Source: Thiobacillus sp. (GTDB lineage Bacteria; Pseudomonadota; Gammaproteobacteria; Burkholderiales; Thiobacillaceae). From it: a stretch of DNA of 61,866 bases. The position numbers and the translations under genes are program-made. Position 1 is the first letter of the stretch. Each line of letters begins with the position of its first letter. The notes beneath the pieces are model-generated. The model made no database searches. It had not been told where the DNA came from and saw only the letters and a program-made list of their open reading frames with translations. The stretch is taken from assembly GCA_030692355.1 (NCBI GenBank), contig JAUYCF010000024.1:1-61866 (forward strand), written 5' to 3'. Below, piece by piece: positions 41,142 through 49,524 of the stretch.

Positions 41142-42730
41142 TCCACCCCTTTCATGGCAAGCGGGTTGACCGCGTAATAGATCGGTGGGCGCCCGCCCGT
41201 GCCCGTTCCCTTGTATGGGCCGGCGATCAGGTTCCGCGTCTTGAGTGCTTCCAGCGCGGCGATCAGGCGGTCGATCTTGTCGAACCGGGTGTGGTGGGCG
41301 CGGTGCAGTTCGGAGCGCAGGAACTCAGCCTCACCATGCCGCTCAATCCACCGCCAGCACAGCCGCGCATCGTCTGTAGTGGCATCAGCTCCAATCAGGT
41401 CGAACACTGCCTGCGCGTGGCGTATCAGCCGCCGGCACAGCCCGACAGCCCGCTTCATGGTTTCCTCGCTGATTGTTTCCGACGCCTTGCCGCCCCCGGC
41501 GACGTGGAACAGGCCAGCCACCCGCAGCGCGCCGCCTGGCAGCTTTGCGCACCAGTCGCGCATGGATTCCAGCGGCCCGCCTTCGGCCTGTTCGTTCTCG
41601 ATCTTCTGTGCGAACTTCACCCACAGTTCGCGCGCGGCATCGGACAGCAGCAGTACATGCTCGTCGTCTTCACCGGCTTCCACATCGGTGCGCGCCTCCA
41701 GTTCCAGCAGGCGCAGCACCTCGCCGCGATACCGCGCTTCAAGATCGACAGGGATGGTGACGCGCCGGCCCATATCGCGTTTGCCGATGCGGGTTGCCGG
41801 TAGTCCGAAAAAGAATCGGGCGAACGTGCCCGAGCTGCGAAACTTGCGTTTAGCGGCCGGCGCCATGTCCTGCAGCAGACCGGGCTGCATCCCGAGCCCA
41901 AAGGTCAGTGCTGGCCGGTTGATAATCGCCGTTCGGCTGCCACGGTCAACGCGCACGGATGAACCGCTGTAGGCCTGCAGCGCCACGTCCACCACGGCCT
42001 CGCCGCCCGAGTACAGGCCAGCCAGCACGGCGAATATGCCGCCTTCGTCACTCATCACCGCCATGCGGCCGTCGTGTTCCGCCAGCATCGCCTGCAGCCG
42101 TTCCGGGGTGACGTCGCCTGTAAAAAATCGCGGCGGCCGCAATTCGTCCGGGGTTTGCTCGGCCAGTTCGGTAATCTCGCGGACGATCTCGCCGCGCCGC
42201 ACCGCGCTGTCCTCCTTCGCTGCATCGCCCTGCAGCTTTTCCGCACGGCGCTGGCTGATTTTGCGCAGGGTGTCGCGCTCGATAATGTCGGGGCGCATCT
42301 GGTCGGCCAGCTTCGCTTCCTTCAACAGCACCGGCTTGAGCAGCCGTTGGATCAGTGCCGACTTGCGCTCGCCTGAGTCGGCCAGGATCACCGTCCACAC
42401 GCATACAGGCTCGCTGTAGTCATCACCGAACGGCGATACCTTGAACTTGCGCTGCAATGCCAGGGACAGAACCGACACGGTGAACAGCGTCGCCATCGTC
42501 GGGGGCGTCTGAAGCCCATCCGACAGCGCCTGCGCATACTCGCCAAAAACGCCGGGTAGAAGATCGGCGGAAAGCTCCGGGGTCTCAATCCGATTGAACG
42601 GAAGATACTCATCCCAGCGCGTGCCATCATCCGCAGGCGAAGGCGCGGCCGGTTTTGCCGCCTCCAACGACTTGCGCACCGCCTCAGGGCCGGCCGATAG
42701 CGCCAGGTCGTTCATGTCGGTCAGGTTCAT
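41138..42730 (-). CDS. DUF3987 replication protein (YfjI-like)
   Basis: A 530-residue protein. DEYLPFNRIETPELSADLLP starts the DUF3987 region, and VILADSGERKSALIQRLL (about 114-131) looks like a P-loop variant of the helicase-like core. MAVMSDEGGIFAVLAGLYSGG is the Walker-B-like segment. DUF3987 proteins accompany TOPRIM primases in phages and satellites and probably unwind DNA at the element origin. It overlaps the primase gene by 4 bases, so the two act as a replication pair. Confidence 0.82.
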   Translation of the reverse strand: MNLTDMNDLALSAGPEAVRKSLEAAKPAAPSPADDGTRWDEYLPFNRIETPELSADLLPGVFGEYAQALSDGLQTPPTMATLFTVSVLSLALQRKFKVSPFGDDYSEPVCVWTVILADSGERKSALIQRLLKPVLLKEAKLADQMRPDIIERDTLRKISQRRAEKLQGDAAKEDSAVRRGEIVREITELAEQTPDELRPPRFFTGDVTPERLQAMLAEHDGRMAVMSDEGGIFAVLAGLYSGGEAVVDVALQAYSGSSVRVDRGSRTAIINRPALTFGLGMQPGLLQDMAPAAKRKFRSSGTFARFFFGLPATRIGKRDMGRRVTIPVDLEARYRGEVLRLLELEARTDVEAGEDDEHVLLLSDAARELWVKFAQKIENEQAEGGPLESMRDWCAKLPGGALRVAGLFHVAGGGKASETISEETMKRAVGLCRRLIRHAQAVFDLIGADATTDDARLCWRWIERHGEAEFLRSELHRAHHTRFDKIDRLIAALEALKTRNLIAGPYKGTGTGGRPPIYYAVNPLAMKGVE

Positions 42731-43557
42731 GGCCGCACCTCGCTGAAGTCGGGGCGTGCGATCAGGCCACCCACCATCGTGGCCGCGCGTGTGGCTGCGG
42801 TCAGGCCGGGATTGCCGGGTGTGGCCGCATCGTCATCGGCTACTACGATGATTTTCTCGAATGGAAAGTGGCGGCGAAGCTTGCGTGCAACCAACGCCAG
42901 GTTGCCGGCATTAAATGCCACGGCGGTGGCGTGCCCGGTCGCCTCATAAACGCTGGCGGCGGTGGCGTAGCCTTCGGCAATACAGATCGTGCCCGCTGGC
43001 ACGCCAATGGCGAAATAGCAGCCGCGCACCATGCCGCCGGTCAGAAATTTCTTCGCCCCGTCCGGGCTGATAATCTGCAGCGAGTGCATCACCCCGTCGC
43101 TCCGCACCGGGATCAGCAGGTTGTCGCGCAACTGCCGTATTCCCCAGGCCTTTACTTGCTTGCGCTGCAGGTAGGCGTGCCGCGCATCGGCAGGCCTGGA
43201 CGCAGCCCACATCTTCGCGGCGCGGCCACGTGCTTCCTGCCAGACCTTTTTTTGTTCCTCGAAACGATCCGCTTTAACCTTGGCCATGCGGCGCTGCAAT
43301 TCCTGCCATTCCTGCCGGTTGATTTTGCCGGCGGCGGCATCGCGCCAGGGGTGCGTCTCTCCGGTTTTCCACGAACCTACAGCGCCGTGCGGGATCGGGT
43401 CGAGGTGTAGTGCATACCATCCGTTCATGCTGCCCGGCTTGTCACCGTCGACGCGGTAGCGGTGCAAGCGCCCATCGGCGGTCGGGGTGTCCTTCAGTGG
43501 CGCCAGGCCGGTCGCGCGCATGAAATCGAGGAAGCGGAGTTCAATGGCGTGTGTCAT
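42727..43557 (-). CDS. TOPRIM-domain primase-like protein
   Basis: A 276-residue protein. The N-terminus has the PriCT/DUF-type region (GDKPGSMNGWYALHLDPIP and FGSWKTGE-like strand VGSWKTGETHPW). The TOPRIM domain lies at about 190-270: CIAEGYATAASVYEATG holds the catalytic Glu and IIVVADDDAA the acidic DxD motif. It lacks the P4 zinc finger, but the preceding small Cys-rich protein may take its place. It likely primes element replication together with the DUF3987 protein. Confidence 0.83.
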   Translation of the reverse strand: MTHAIELRFLDFMRATGLAPLKDTPTADGRLHRYRVDGDKPGSMNGWYALHLDPIPHGAVGSWKTGETHPWRDAAAGKINRQEWQELQRRMAKVKADRFEEQKKVWQEARGRAAKMWAASRPADARHAYLQRKQVKAWGIRQLRDNLLIPVRSDGVMHSLQIISPDGAKKFLTGGMVRGCYFAIGVPAGTICIAEGYATAASVYEATGHATAVAFNAGNLALVARKLRRHFPFEKIIVVADDDAATPGNPGLTAATRAATMVGGLIARPDFSEVRP

Positions 43558-43786
43558 GGCCGATGCCCTTCAGGTAGGCTTCGAAGGCGCGAACGGTTGC
43601 TTCCCGTGCGGCATTGTCGGTGCCGGTAAGCGCGGCCTCGCAGGCGTCACACACGAACCACGTTGTCAGTGTCAGACGCGGCGCACAGGCAATCACGTCG
43701 AAGCCGTACCTCCGATGAATCACTTCGGCAGAACAACAAGGACACTGAATCGCAAAACGTTGAGGCGCTTCGTTTAGGCGGCTCAC
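43541..43786 (-). CDS. Small Cys-rich protein, possible zinc finger
   Basis: An 81-residue protein with IQCPCCSAEVIHRRYG near residue 14 and FVCDACEAAL near 44. The two Cys pairs could bind one zinc, as in phage-type primase zinc fingers. It overlaps the TOPRIM gene by 17 bases and the small membrane protein gene by 4. It may act as the detached DNA-recognition finger of the primase; this is inference from order and residues. Confidence 0.62.
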   Translation of the reverse strand: MSRLNEAPQRFAIQCPCCSAEVIHRRYGFDVIACAPRLTLTTWFVCDACEAALTGTDNAAREATVRAFEAYLKGIGHDTRH

Positions 43787-43959
43787 AGGGCGCCACCAAT
43801 CAGACGAACAATCAGTAGGCAGACCATCGCAACGGCGGCGCCGGACGTGACGCTGGCCGCTATCAGTAAACAGACAAGCCGTGTATTATTCGAGCTGAAG
43901 TGTTTTTTTACTTTTACCAAGCCCGCCTGCCAGCGGGCTTTTTTATTGGGTGCGTTCAT
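43783..43959 (-). CDS. Small single-helix membrane protein
   Basis: A 58-residue protein: a basic N-terminus (NKKARWQAGLVKVKKHF) and one long hydrophobic segment (LVCLLIAASVTSGAAVAMV and onwards) to the C-terminus. The ATG at 43959 overlaps the AlpA-like stop (ATGA). Its 5' part contains a strong hairpin with a T run on the plus strand (43919-43944) that could stop antisense transcription. Function unknown; a holin-like or superinfection role is conceivable but unsupported. Confidence 0.5.
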   Translation of the reverse strand: MNAPNKKARWQAGLVKVKKHFSSNNTRLVCLLIAASVTSGAAVAMVCLLIVRLIGGAL

Positions 43960-44210
43960 TGCGCGACCTCGCAATCATCGAGGTCGAACTTGGCGGGCCG
44001 GGCGTAGGTCATCGCGGGTGCGCCCATCTTGCGCTCTGCCCAGGCGTCAAGATCGGATGCCAGATAAACGGCGCGGTGCCCGAAGCGGCGATACAGCGGG
44101 CCGCCTCCGACTGTTACCAATTTTTGAAGGGTGTTCTTGCTGACACGCAAGCCTTTTGCGGTCAGATATTCGGCTGCTTCGATGCGGTCAAGAAAGCGTG
44201 TGGAATCCAT
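43956..44210 (-). CDS. AlpA-like helix-turn-helix regulator/excisionase
   Basis: An 84-residue MerR-like winged-helix protein. EAAEYLTAKGLRVSKNTLQKL is the helix-turn-helix and GGGPLYRRFGHRAVYLASDLDAW is the wing typical of AlpA/Xis-type proteins. In P4-like elements AlpA activates integrase or excision and regulates the operon. It lies 112 bases downstream of the 189-residue gene, in the same direction, where a promoter for the replication genes may be. Confidence 0.85.
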   Translation of the reverse strand: MDSTRFLDRIEAAEYLTAKGLRVSKNTLQKLVTVGGGPLYRRFGHRAVYLASDLDAWAERKMGAPAMTYARPAKFDLDDCEVAQ

Positions 44211-44322
44211 TTTGCCTCTCCATATAAACCCCGCTTGCCAAAGTGGCTGGCGGTATGGATAGGCAATTTATTGATTCAGACGGGTTCAAGCACGGGGACA
44301 AAATGGGGGTGCGTTTTGTACC

Positions 44323-44892
44323 TCACTGCTCCCAGCGCGGCAAAGTGAATGCGACTTCCTCATCATTCTTGCGGCGATTTGTGATCGCGCGCTTCAGGCC
44401 TTGGTGTATCGCGGAAAATGTTTTGCTTTCGCGAGCAGCCAACTCTTCGATCAGTTCCAGCTTTTCGGTGGTGTTCTCAGGCTGAAATCGTTCGCATTCT
44501 TTAAGTAGGTCGTCCCAATACTGAGGATCCTTCGCCCGCAACTCCAGTGCTTGCACGGCGGCAATGGCCTTGTTTTTCGATCCCTTAACGCGGGGGTTCC
44601 TGTACTCGCGTTCGGCCTCACTGATACGGCCATGTTCGCGCAGATAGTTGTCGTCGGCCGCTTTTCCCTGCTCAAAGACGTGGTTCAGCGTTTCTTCCAG
44701 CAGCTCGACAATCCGCACGGCATCGCCAGCATTTATTGAAACCGCTGGCAGTCCCATCGCATCAGCCATACGCGGTGAAGGAAAAAAGCCTTCGCCATGA
44801 CCGTGAATAACGCTACTCATCAGCGCATCGCGAAGCGCCTTAACGATGCGGTCGCGTTCGGCGCGTAGATCGGTATGAACGATGCCGGTCAT
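44323..44892 (-). CDS. Element protein of unknown function following the integrase
   Basis: A 189-residue soluble, helical protein, not recognised. Charged segments (RAERDRIVKALRDAL, EREYRNPRVKGSKNKAIAAV) suggest nucleic-acid or protein contacts. Its start overlaps the integrase stop by 4 bases, so it is translated with the integrase. A role in excision control or helper sensing is possible from position only. Confidence 0.6.
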   Translation of the reverse strand: MTGIVHTDLRAERDRIVKALRDALMSSVIHGHGEGFFPSPRMADAMGLPAVSINAGDAVRIVELLEETLNHVFEQGKAADDNYLREHGRISEAEREYRNPRVKGSKNKAIAAVQALELRAKDPQYWDDLLKECERFQPENTTEKLELIEELAARESKTFSAIHQGLKRAITNRRKNDEEVAFTLPRWEQ

Positions 44893-46166
44893 TTCACCAC
44901 CTCCAGCTTGGGCTTGGCCTTCGGTGCCGGTGTCGTGTTCATGGCGGCGGTGATATGCGCGGCAGACCGTTCAGCTAAGCCTTTGCGCGCATCCTCAGCC
45001 CAGTGAATGTATCTCTGTGCGGTCGATAACTGCCGGTGTCCCAGTGCGGTCATGATCTCGGCAGCTTGTGCGCCATTGATCGCCATGTGGCTGGCAAGTG
45101 AATGCCTCAGACCGTGCAAGCCTATGCCGTCGGGTAATTTGGCTTCTACGCGCACCTTGCGCCACGTGGCCGATAGGGTGACGGCTCCGCCGCTGCCCTT
45201 GCTCGGAATGAAAACGAAGTCGTCAGGATCGCCAGCGGGTTGTCGGGCGATGATTTCAACGGCGGCCGTTGGCAGACCAATGATGCGCGGCTTGCCGGTC
45301 TTGCGTCCGGTCTTGTGCTGGCTTGGTGGCAGGGTAATCAGTGCCTTCTTTTGATCGACGTGCCGCCATTGCAATGACGCAATTTCGCCGCGCCTGGCGC
45401 CGGTCAATGCAATGATGCGGATGGCGTCGGCATGGGCTGGCCTGATTCGTTTCTCGTTCTCCATCGTGATCAGGGTTTCAAACAGGCGGGCGTATTCCTC
45501 GCCGGTTTCCAGAACGGTGTCGCGTTCGCCATCGCTGCCGACGTTCACATTGTTGGCCGGGTTCCTCTCTCCGGTGTATCCCTCCCACGTCAGAACAGCC
45601 CGTAGCAGCCTTACTGACATACGGGCCGCACCTTCCCCGCCCCGAACGATTGCGCGGCCTCTGAAGCCCGTTTTCTGATTCGTGGCGGTCTTGCCATCGC
45701 GGATATGGTTGAAAGCTTTGCGCACGTCCTCCGCTGTTAGATCGTCGGCGTACAAGCGTCCGATGGTCGGCTTCAGGTGGCGATTGATTCGGCCCCGGTC
45801 GGTCGCCCTGGTGCTGTCTGCTTTTTCTGCAAACTTGGCAGACGCCAGATAACGGTCAAACACTTCCTCTAATGTCTCGGCCTGCCGATTGACCTGTTTT
45901 TCGTTCATCGGGTCGCCACCATCCTCGACGGCGCGGCGTAAATCCTTTGCGCGTTTTCTGGCCTGGTCGGCGGTGAGCGTATCGCTATAGCGCCCGATGG
46001 TGAATCGGCGGCTTTTTCCTTGCTTTGTCCTGTACTGGAAAACAAACGCCTTTGACCCGGAAGGGGAAACCTTCAGGCCGAAACCCTTGATCTCGTCATC
46101 CCATGAAAAAGCATCTTTCTCGGGTGTGCTGGCGGACTCCACAAAGGACTTGTTGATCTTCGGCAT
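44889..46166 (-). CDS. int: Tyrosine recombinase integrase (P4-type)
   Basis: A 425-residue integrase. An N-terminal DUF4102-like domain (DEIKGFGLKVSPSGSKAFVF, TIGRYSDTLTADQARKRA) binds arm sites; a SAM-like core-binding domain follows at about 98-195. The catalytic domain has R258 (TGARRGE), H351 and R354 (HGLRH), H377 (GHRQ) and nucleophile Y386 (QRYIHW). It would recombine the 58-base att repeats at tRNA-Val. The gene starts about 214 bases from attR and reads into the element. Confidence 0.95.
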   Translation of the reverse strand: MPKINKSFVESASTPEKDAFSWDDEIKGFGLKVSPSGSKAFVFQYRTKQGKSRRFTIGRYSDTLTADQARKRAKDLRRAVEDGGDPMNEKQVNRQAETLEEVFDRYLASAKFAEKADSTRATDRGRINRHLKPTIGRLYADDLTAEDVRKAFNHIRDGKTATNQKTGFRGRAIVRGGEGAARMSVRLLRAVLTWEGYTGERNPANNVNVGSDGERDTVLETGEEYARLFETLITMENEKRIRPAHADAIRIIALTGARRGEIASLQWRHVDQKKALITLPPSQHKTGRKTGKPRIIGLPTAAVEIIARQPAGDPDDFVFIPSKGSGGAVTLSATWRKVRVEAKLPDGIGLHGLRHSLASHMAINGAQAAEIMTALGHRQLSTAQRYIHWAEDARKGLAERSAAHITAAMNTTPAPKAKPKLEVVK

Positions 46167-46231
46167 GACGGCTCCTTTTTTTCGGCCTGCTTACTTTTTC
46201 TGGTGCCGTTTTTTGAAGTGCAGCGGTCAAA

Positions 46232-46360
46232 AAAGTAAACACATAGTAAGCAGTAAGCAGTAAAAAACAGTCAAAATCAGTTTGACCACTGCACTAATAG
46301 TAAGCCGAAAACGTAGACGCATCAAGGGAAAGGCGCGGTTTAGTAAAAATTAGTAAGCAG
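46232..46360. repeat. AGTAAGCAG repeat cluster at the right end of the element
   Basis: 46232-46253 repeats the left-end sequence 36403-36424 with one mismatch. Further AGTAAGC copies occur at about 46252-46259, 46299-46305 and 46352-46360. The region 46167-46379 has no gene and is AT-rich. The pattern looks like several arm-type binding sites between the integrase gene and attR; the binding protein is inferred. Confidence 0.65.
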
Positions 46361-46379
46361 TGGAAATGCCCCTGTTTTA

Positions 46380-46437
46380 GCCTTCACACGGCGGGGGTCA
46401 CAGGTTCAAGCCCTGTACTGCCCACCAGCCCGAACAT
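46380..46437 (+). other. attR: second copy of the tRNA-Val 3' end
   Basis: Identical over 58 bases to 36287-36344. The 5' half of the tRNA is missing here, so this copy is not a gene; it marks the right boundary of the integrated element. Confidence 0.93.
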
Positions 46438-46439
46438 CG

Positions 46440-46469
46440 AAAAGGGACCGGTACATGCCGGTCCCTTTT
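46440..46469 (+). terminator. Original tRNA-Val terminator, displaced by integration
   Basis: AAAAGGGACCGG and CCGGTCCCTTTT pair around ATGC-type loop bases. It follows attR, where the uninterrupted tRNA-Val gene would have ended. Confidence 0.85.
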
Positions 46470-46648
46470 CATTTCCAGAAGCTGGCGGCTGAAAAGCATT
46501 GCCGCGTCAGGCCGCAGCCGGTATAGTGCGGCCTCCCGCACCCTGCCAATCGGTGCGCGGTTCTCTTACCCCGATCTCACGATCCCCTATTCGTCTGCCT
46601 CGATTGGTGTTGCCACAAGCGCAACAGGCCGTCGCAGGAAAAAATTAA

Positions 46649-48079
46649 ATGACTACTGAAACAAACTCAGCCAGCCCGGCTTTTGCCGAGCTCGGCCTGG
46701 CCGAACCCATCATGCGTGCGATTGCCGATGCCGGCTACACCACGCCCACCCCGATCCAGGCGCAGGCGATTCCGCAGGTGCTGGCAGGCGGCGACCTGCT
46801 CGCCGCGGCGCAGACCGGCACCGGCAAGACCGCCGGCTTCGTTCTGCCGATCCTGCACCACCTGTCGACGCGCGCAGCAGCGGCACCCAAGCCGGGCCGC
46901 CCGCGCTGCCTGATTCTGGTGCCGACGCGCGAACTCGCCGCGCAGGTCGAGGAATCGGTCAAAACCTACGGCAAGCACCTGTCGCTCACCTCGATGGTGA
47001 TGTTCGGCGGCGTCAACATCAACCCGCAGTACAAGGCGCTGAAGTCGCGCGTCGACATCCTGGTGGCGACGCCGGGCCGCCTGCTCGACCACATGGGGCA
47101 GAAGACGGTGGACCTGTCCGGCGTTGAAATCCTGGTGCTCGACGAAGCCGACCGCATGCTCGACATGGGCTTCATCCGCGACATCAAGAAAGTGCTCGCC
47201 GTGGTGCCGAAGCAGCGCCAGACCCTGCTGTTCTCGGCGACCTTTTCCGACGAGATCCGCGCCCTGGCCAACGGCCTCTTGAACAACCCGAAGAGCGTCG
47301 AAGTCGCGCGCCGCAACACCACGGTGGAAGTCATCGAGCAGTCGATGCACCGGGTGCCGCAGGCTCATAAGCGCGATCTGCTGGCGCACCTGATCAAGCA
47401 CCACGACTGGCAGCAGGTGCTGGTGTTCACCCGCACCAAGCACGGCGCCAACAAACTGACCGAAAAGCTCATCAAGGACGGCATCACTGCCGCCGCGATC
47501 CACGGCAACAAGAGCCAGCCGGCGCGCACCAAGGCGCTGGCCAGCTTCAAGGACGGCAGCGTGCGCGTGCTGGTGGCCACCGACATCGCCGCGCGCGGCA
47601 TCGACATCGACCAGCTGCCGCAGGTGGTCAACTTCGAACTGCCCAATGTGCCGGAAGACTACGTGCACCGCATCGGCCGCACCGGCCGCGCCGGTACCAC
47701 CGGCTCGGCGCTGTCGCTGGTGGACGACGAGGAAATGAGCTATCTGCGCGACATCGAGAAGCTGATCAAGCGCGCGATCGTGCGGGTCGAAATCGAACCC
47801 GGCTTCGTGCCGCCGGCCAAGGCCGACCTGATGTCCGAGGAACGTCCGCCGCGTCCGCCGCAAGGTCGCGGCGGCCCGCGCCAGGGGCAGGGCGCGGGAC
47901 GTGGCGGGCAACCCGCCGGCCGCAGCGGCTCCGGCCGTTCGCCGCAGGCCAAACCCGCCAGTGCCGGCGCCAAGCCGGCAGGTGGTCGCAGCGGCGCACC
48001 GGGTCAGTCGACCCAGGCGCGCAAGCCGCGTCCGCCGGCCGCCCTGTTTGCCGGTAAACCGGGTTTGCGCGGGCACTGA
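46649..48079 (+). CDS. rhlE: DEAD-box RNA helicase RhlE
   Basis: A 476-residue ATP-dependent RNA helicase. A Q-motif region ([19 protein letters not shown]) precedes AQTGTGKT (motif I), PTRELAAQ (Ia), [12 protein letters not shown] (II), SATF (III), ARGIDI (V) and [10 protein letters not shown] (VI). From about residue 390 the tail is disordered and rich in Arg, Gly, Pro and Gln ([13 protein letters not shown]), typical of RhlE RNA-binding tails. It acts in ribosome assembly, RNA turnover and cold adaptation. It has its own upstream gap of about 180 bases. Confidence 0.94.
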   Translation: MTTETNSASPAFAELGLAEPIMRAIADAGYTTPTPIQAQAIPQVLAGGDLLAAAQTGTGKTAGFVLPILHHLSTRAAAAPKPGRPRCLILVPTRELAAQVEESVKTYGKHLSLTSMVMFGGVNINPQYKALKSRVDILVATPGRLLDHMGQKTVDLSGVEILVLDEADRMLDMGFIRDIKKVLAVVPKQRQTLLFSATFSDEIRALANGLLNNPKSVEVARRNTTVEVIEQSMHRVPQAHKRDLLAHLIKHHDWQQVLVFTRTKHGANKLTEKLIKDGITAAAIHGNKSQPARTKALASFKDGSVRVLVATDIAARGIDIDQLPQVVNFELPNVPEDYVHRIGRTGRAGTTGSALSLVDDEEMSYLRDIEKLIKRAIVRVEIEPGFVPPAKADLMSEERPPRPPQGRGGPRQGQGAGRGGQPAGRSGSGRSPQAKPASAGAKPAGGRSGAPGQSTQARKPRPPAALFAGKPGLRGH

Positions 48080-48104
48080 TCCCGCTGTCTCCCGCCCCAT
48101 CGCT

Positions 48105-48180
48105 GTCATTGCGAGCAACGCGAAGCAATCCAGCAGCGGCTGCCGCAGGCTGGATTGCTTCGGCTGCGCCTCGCAATGAC
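48105..48180. repeat. Intact GTCATTGCGAG palindromic repeat
   Basis: Outer arms GTCATTGCGAG (48105-48115) / CTCGCAATGAC (48170-48180) and inner arms CGAAGCAATCCAG (48121-48133) / CTGGATTGCTTCG (48150-48162) are perfect. It lies between convergent genes. It is the best-preserved copy of the family seen inside the ACP-ligase gene and the broken hepT. Confidence 0.92.
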
Positions 48181-48221
48181 GAGGCGGGGCGGGCATCGAA
48201 TGCGCGCAAGCCGTGCCCGGC

Positions 48222-49490
48222 TTAGCGCTGCGTGACCCGCGCCGCGATCCAGGTGACGCCGATGGCGACGCCGATTAGCGCAAACGCCACGCCGAGCCGG
48301 TTCAGCCAGTCGGGCGCCAATACCAGCAGCATCCCCAATTGCAGCATCATCAGGCCTGACATCAGTTTGAGCAGGCGGCCTTCGCGCTCGCTCAATTTTC
48401 GCGCGCCCATGGTGAAGGAGAACACCCCCACGATAACGGCGAGCGGAATCACGTAGACCACGTTGTACAGCGCCAGATACAGGTAATGTCCGGCGGGGCC
48501 GATGTCCTGCAGGGTCAGCAGGCGGGTATAGACCATGGGAAAGCCGGCGGTGCACAGCAACTCGTAGAAGTTGACAGCCACCGCGAGCAGCAGCGTGGCG
48601 GCGAGCATGGCCGGCATAGTGCCGGCGGCGAGGATGGCGCGTGCGCGCCGGTAAATCGCGGGCTTGCGGGATTCCGGAATGGACAGCGAGATGCCGCGCC
48701 CGAAGCGGAAGAAATCCTTGACGTTGATGAGCCCGACTGCAAAGGCCATGGCGCCGGCGGCGAGCGTCACCCAGGCCAGATTGCCGAGCAGATGGAACAG
48801 GTTGAGCCACGCCGCCATGAAGGCGAAATACATCAGCCCGGAAGTCAGCACGAAGACGCCGCCGATCGTCAGCATGCGCGCGCGGCTGTTCTGGTGGGCC
48901 AGCAGCGACAGCAGGAACAGCAGGACAAAAAACGCGCACGGATTGAAGGCGTCGAGGCCGGCGATCAGCACTGTCAGCAAGGGCAGCGACAGCGCGTCGG
49001 CCTCCAGCTTGCCCAGCAGGGGCAGGGTGGGCGCGGGCAGGCTGCGGGCGGTGTCGAGCGCGCTGCCGGTGTGCGCGGCGTCGCGGCAGGCGTCCAGCGC
49101 GGCGAGCAGTTCCTGTCCGCTGCCGGCGTCGCTGTCCCATCCGGTCTGCATGCGGCCGCAGAACAGCAGCGCCGGCACGTACTGCGCGGATTGCCCCAGT
49201 TGGTCGGCGAGCGCGACATAGTGGCGGGCGTGCCCGGGATGACGGGCAAGTTCCATCGAATGCAGCTTCACCCACGGCCGGCTGGCGGGAATGGCCTCGA
49301 CGAAGGGGCGCGCCTCCAGGCAATGCGGGCAGGTCAGCAACCAGAAAAAATACAGGTGCACCACGGGCTGGCCGTCCGCGCCCGGCTCGATCCAGGTCGC
49401 GTCCGCGCGGGCGCCCGGCGCCAGCAGTGCAAGCCACAGCAGGGCGCTGGCGAGCCAGCGCAGCGGCGTCATCCGGCAGGTCTGTGTCAT
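48222..49490 (-). CDS. Thioredoxin-like / DsbD-like membrane fusion protein
   Basis: About 422 residues. A signal sequence is followed by a thioredoxin-like domain with CPHC (Cys54, Cys57) in YFFWLLTCPHCLEARPF. From about residue 165 there are six to eight membrane helices with NPCAFFVLLFLLSLL and NFYELLCTAGFP, matching the paired-cysteine helices of DsbD/CcdA transporters. It probably passes electrons or disulfides across the inner membrane to a periplasmic target. ATGs at 49490 and 49472 are both plausible; the frame from 49526 would overlap the divergent gene. The promoter gap between the divergent genes is only about 34 bases. Confidence 0.82.
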   Translation of the reverse strand: MTQTCRMTPLRWLASALLWLALLAPGARADATWIEPGADGQPVVHLYFFWLLTCPHCLEARPFVEAIPASRPWVKLHSMELARHPGHARHYVALADQLGQSAQYVPALLFCGRMQTGWDSDAGSGQELLAALDACRDAAHTGSALDTARSLPAPTLPLLGKLEADALSLPLLTVLIAGLDAFNPCAFFVLLFLLSLLAHQNSRARMLTIGGVFVLTSGLMYFAFMAAWLNLFHLLGNLAWVTLAAGAMAFAVGLINVKDFFRFGRGISLSIPESRKPAIYRRARAILAAGTMPAMLAATLLLAVAVNFYELLCTAGFPMVYTRLLTLQDIGPAGHYLYLALYNVVYVIPLAVIVGVFSFTMGARKLSEREGRLLKLMSGLMMLQLGMLLVLAPDWLNRLGVAFALIGVAIGVTWIAARVTQR

Positions 49491-49524
49491 GGCGTTAAGT
49501 ATGGCCGAGGCTACAATTTCGTGC

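Larger units (their letters stand above)
36287..46437. mobile_element. Integrated element at tRNA-Val: candidate capsid-encoding phage satellite
   Basis: Perfect 58-base direct repeats (36287-36344 and 46380-46437) bound about 10.1 kb. Inside, nearly all genes read leftward with 4-base overlaps: integrase, unknown 189-residue protein, AlpA-like regulator, small membrane protein, Cys-rich protein, TOPRIM primase, DUF3987 protein, three unknown or packaging-like proteins, major capsid protein, coiled-coil protein, M41-like peptidase and two small unknowns. I found no portal, large terminase, tail, lysis or conjugation genes. The integrase lies at the end away from the tRNA. The size and content suit a capsid-forming satellite dependent on a helper phage, or a shrunken prophage. 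Confidence 0.82.

Noticed and set aside
43919..43944. Plus-strand terminator inside the element
   Set aside because: The hairpin with T run is real, but it lies inside minus-strand coding DNA with no plus-strand gene before it; it is mentioned only as a possible antisense stop.
46380..46437. Second tRNA-Val gene
   Set aside because: Only the 3' part is present; the acceptor 5' strand and D arm are missing, so it is attR.
36287..46437. Integrative conjugative element
   Set aside because: No relaxase, type IV secretion or coupling protein gene is visible; the gene set is phage-like.
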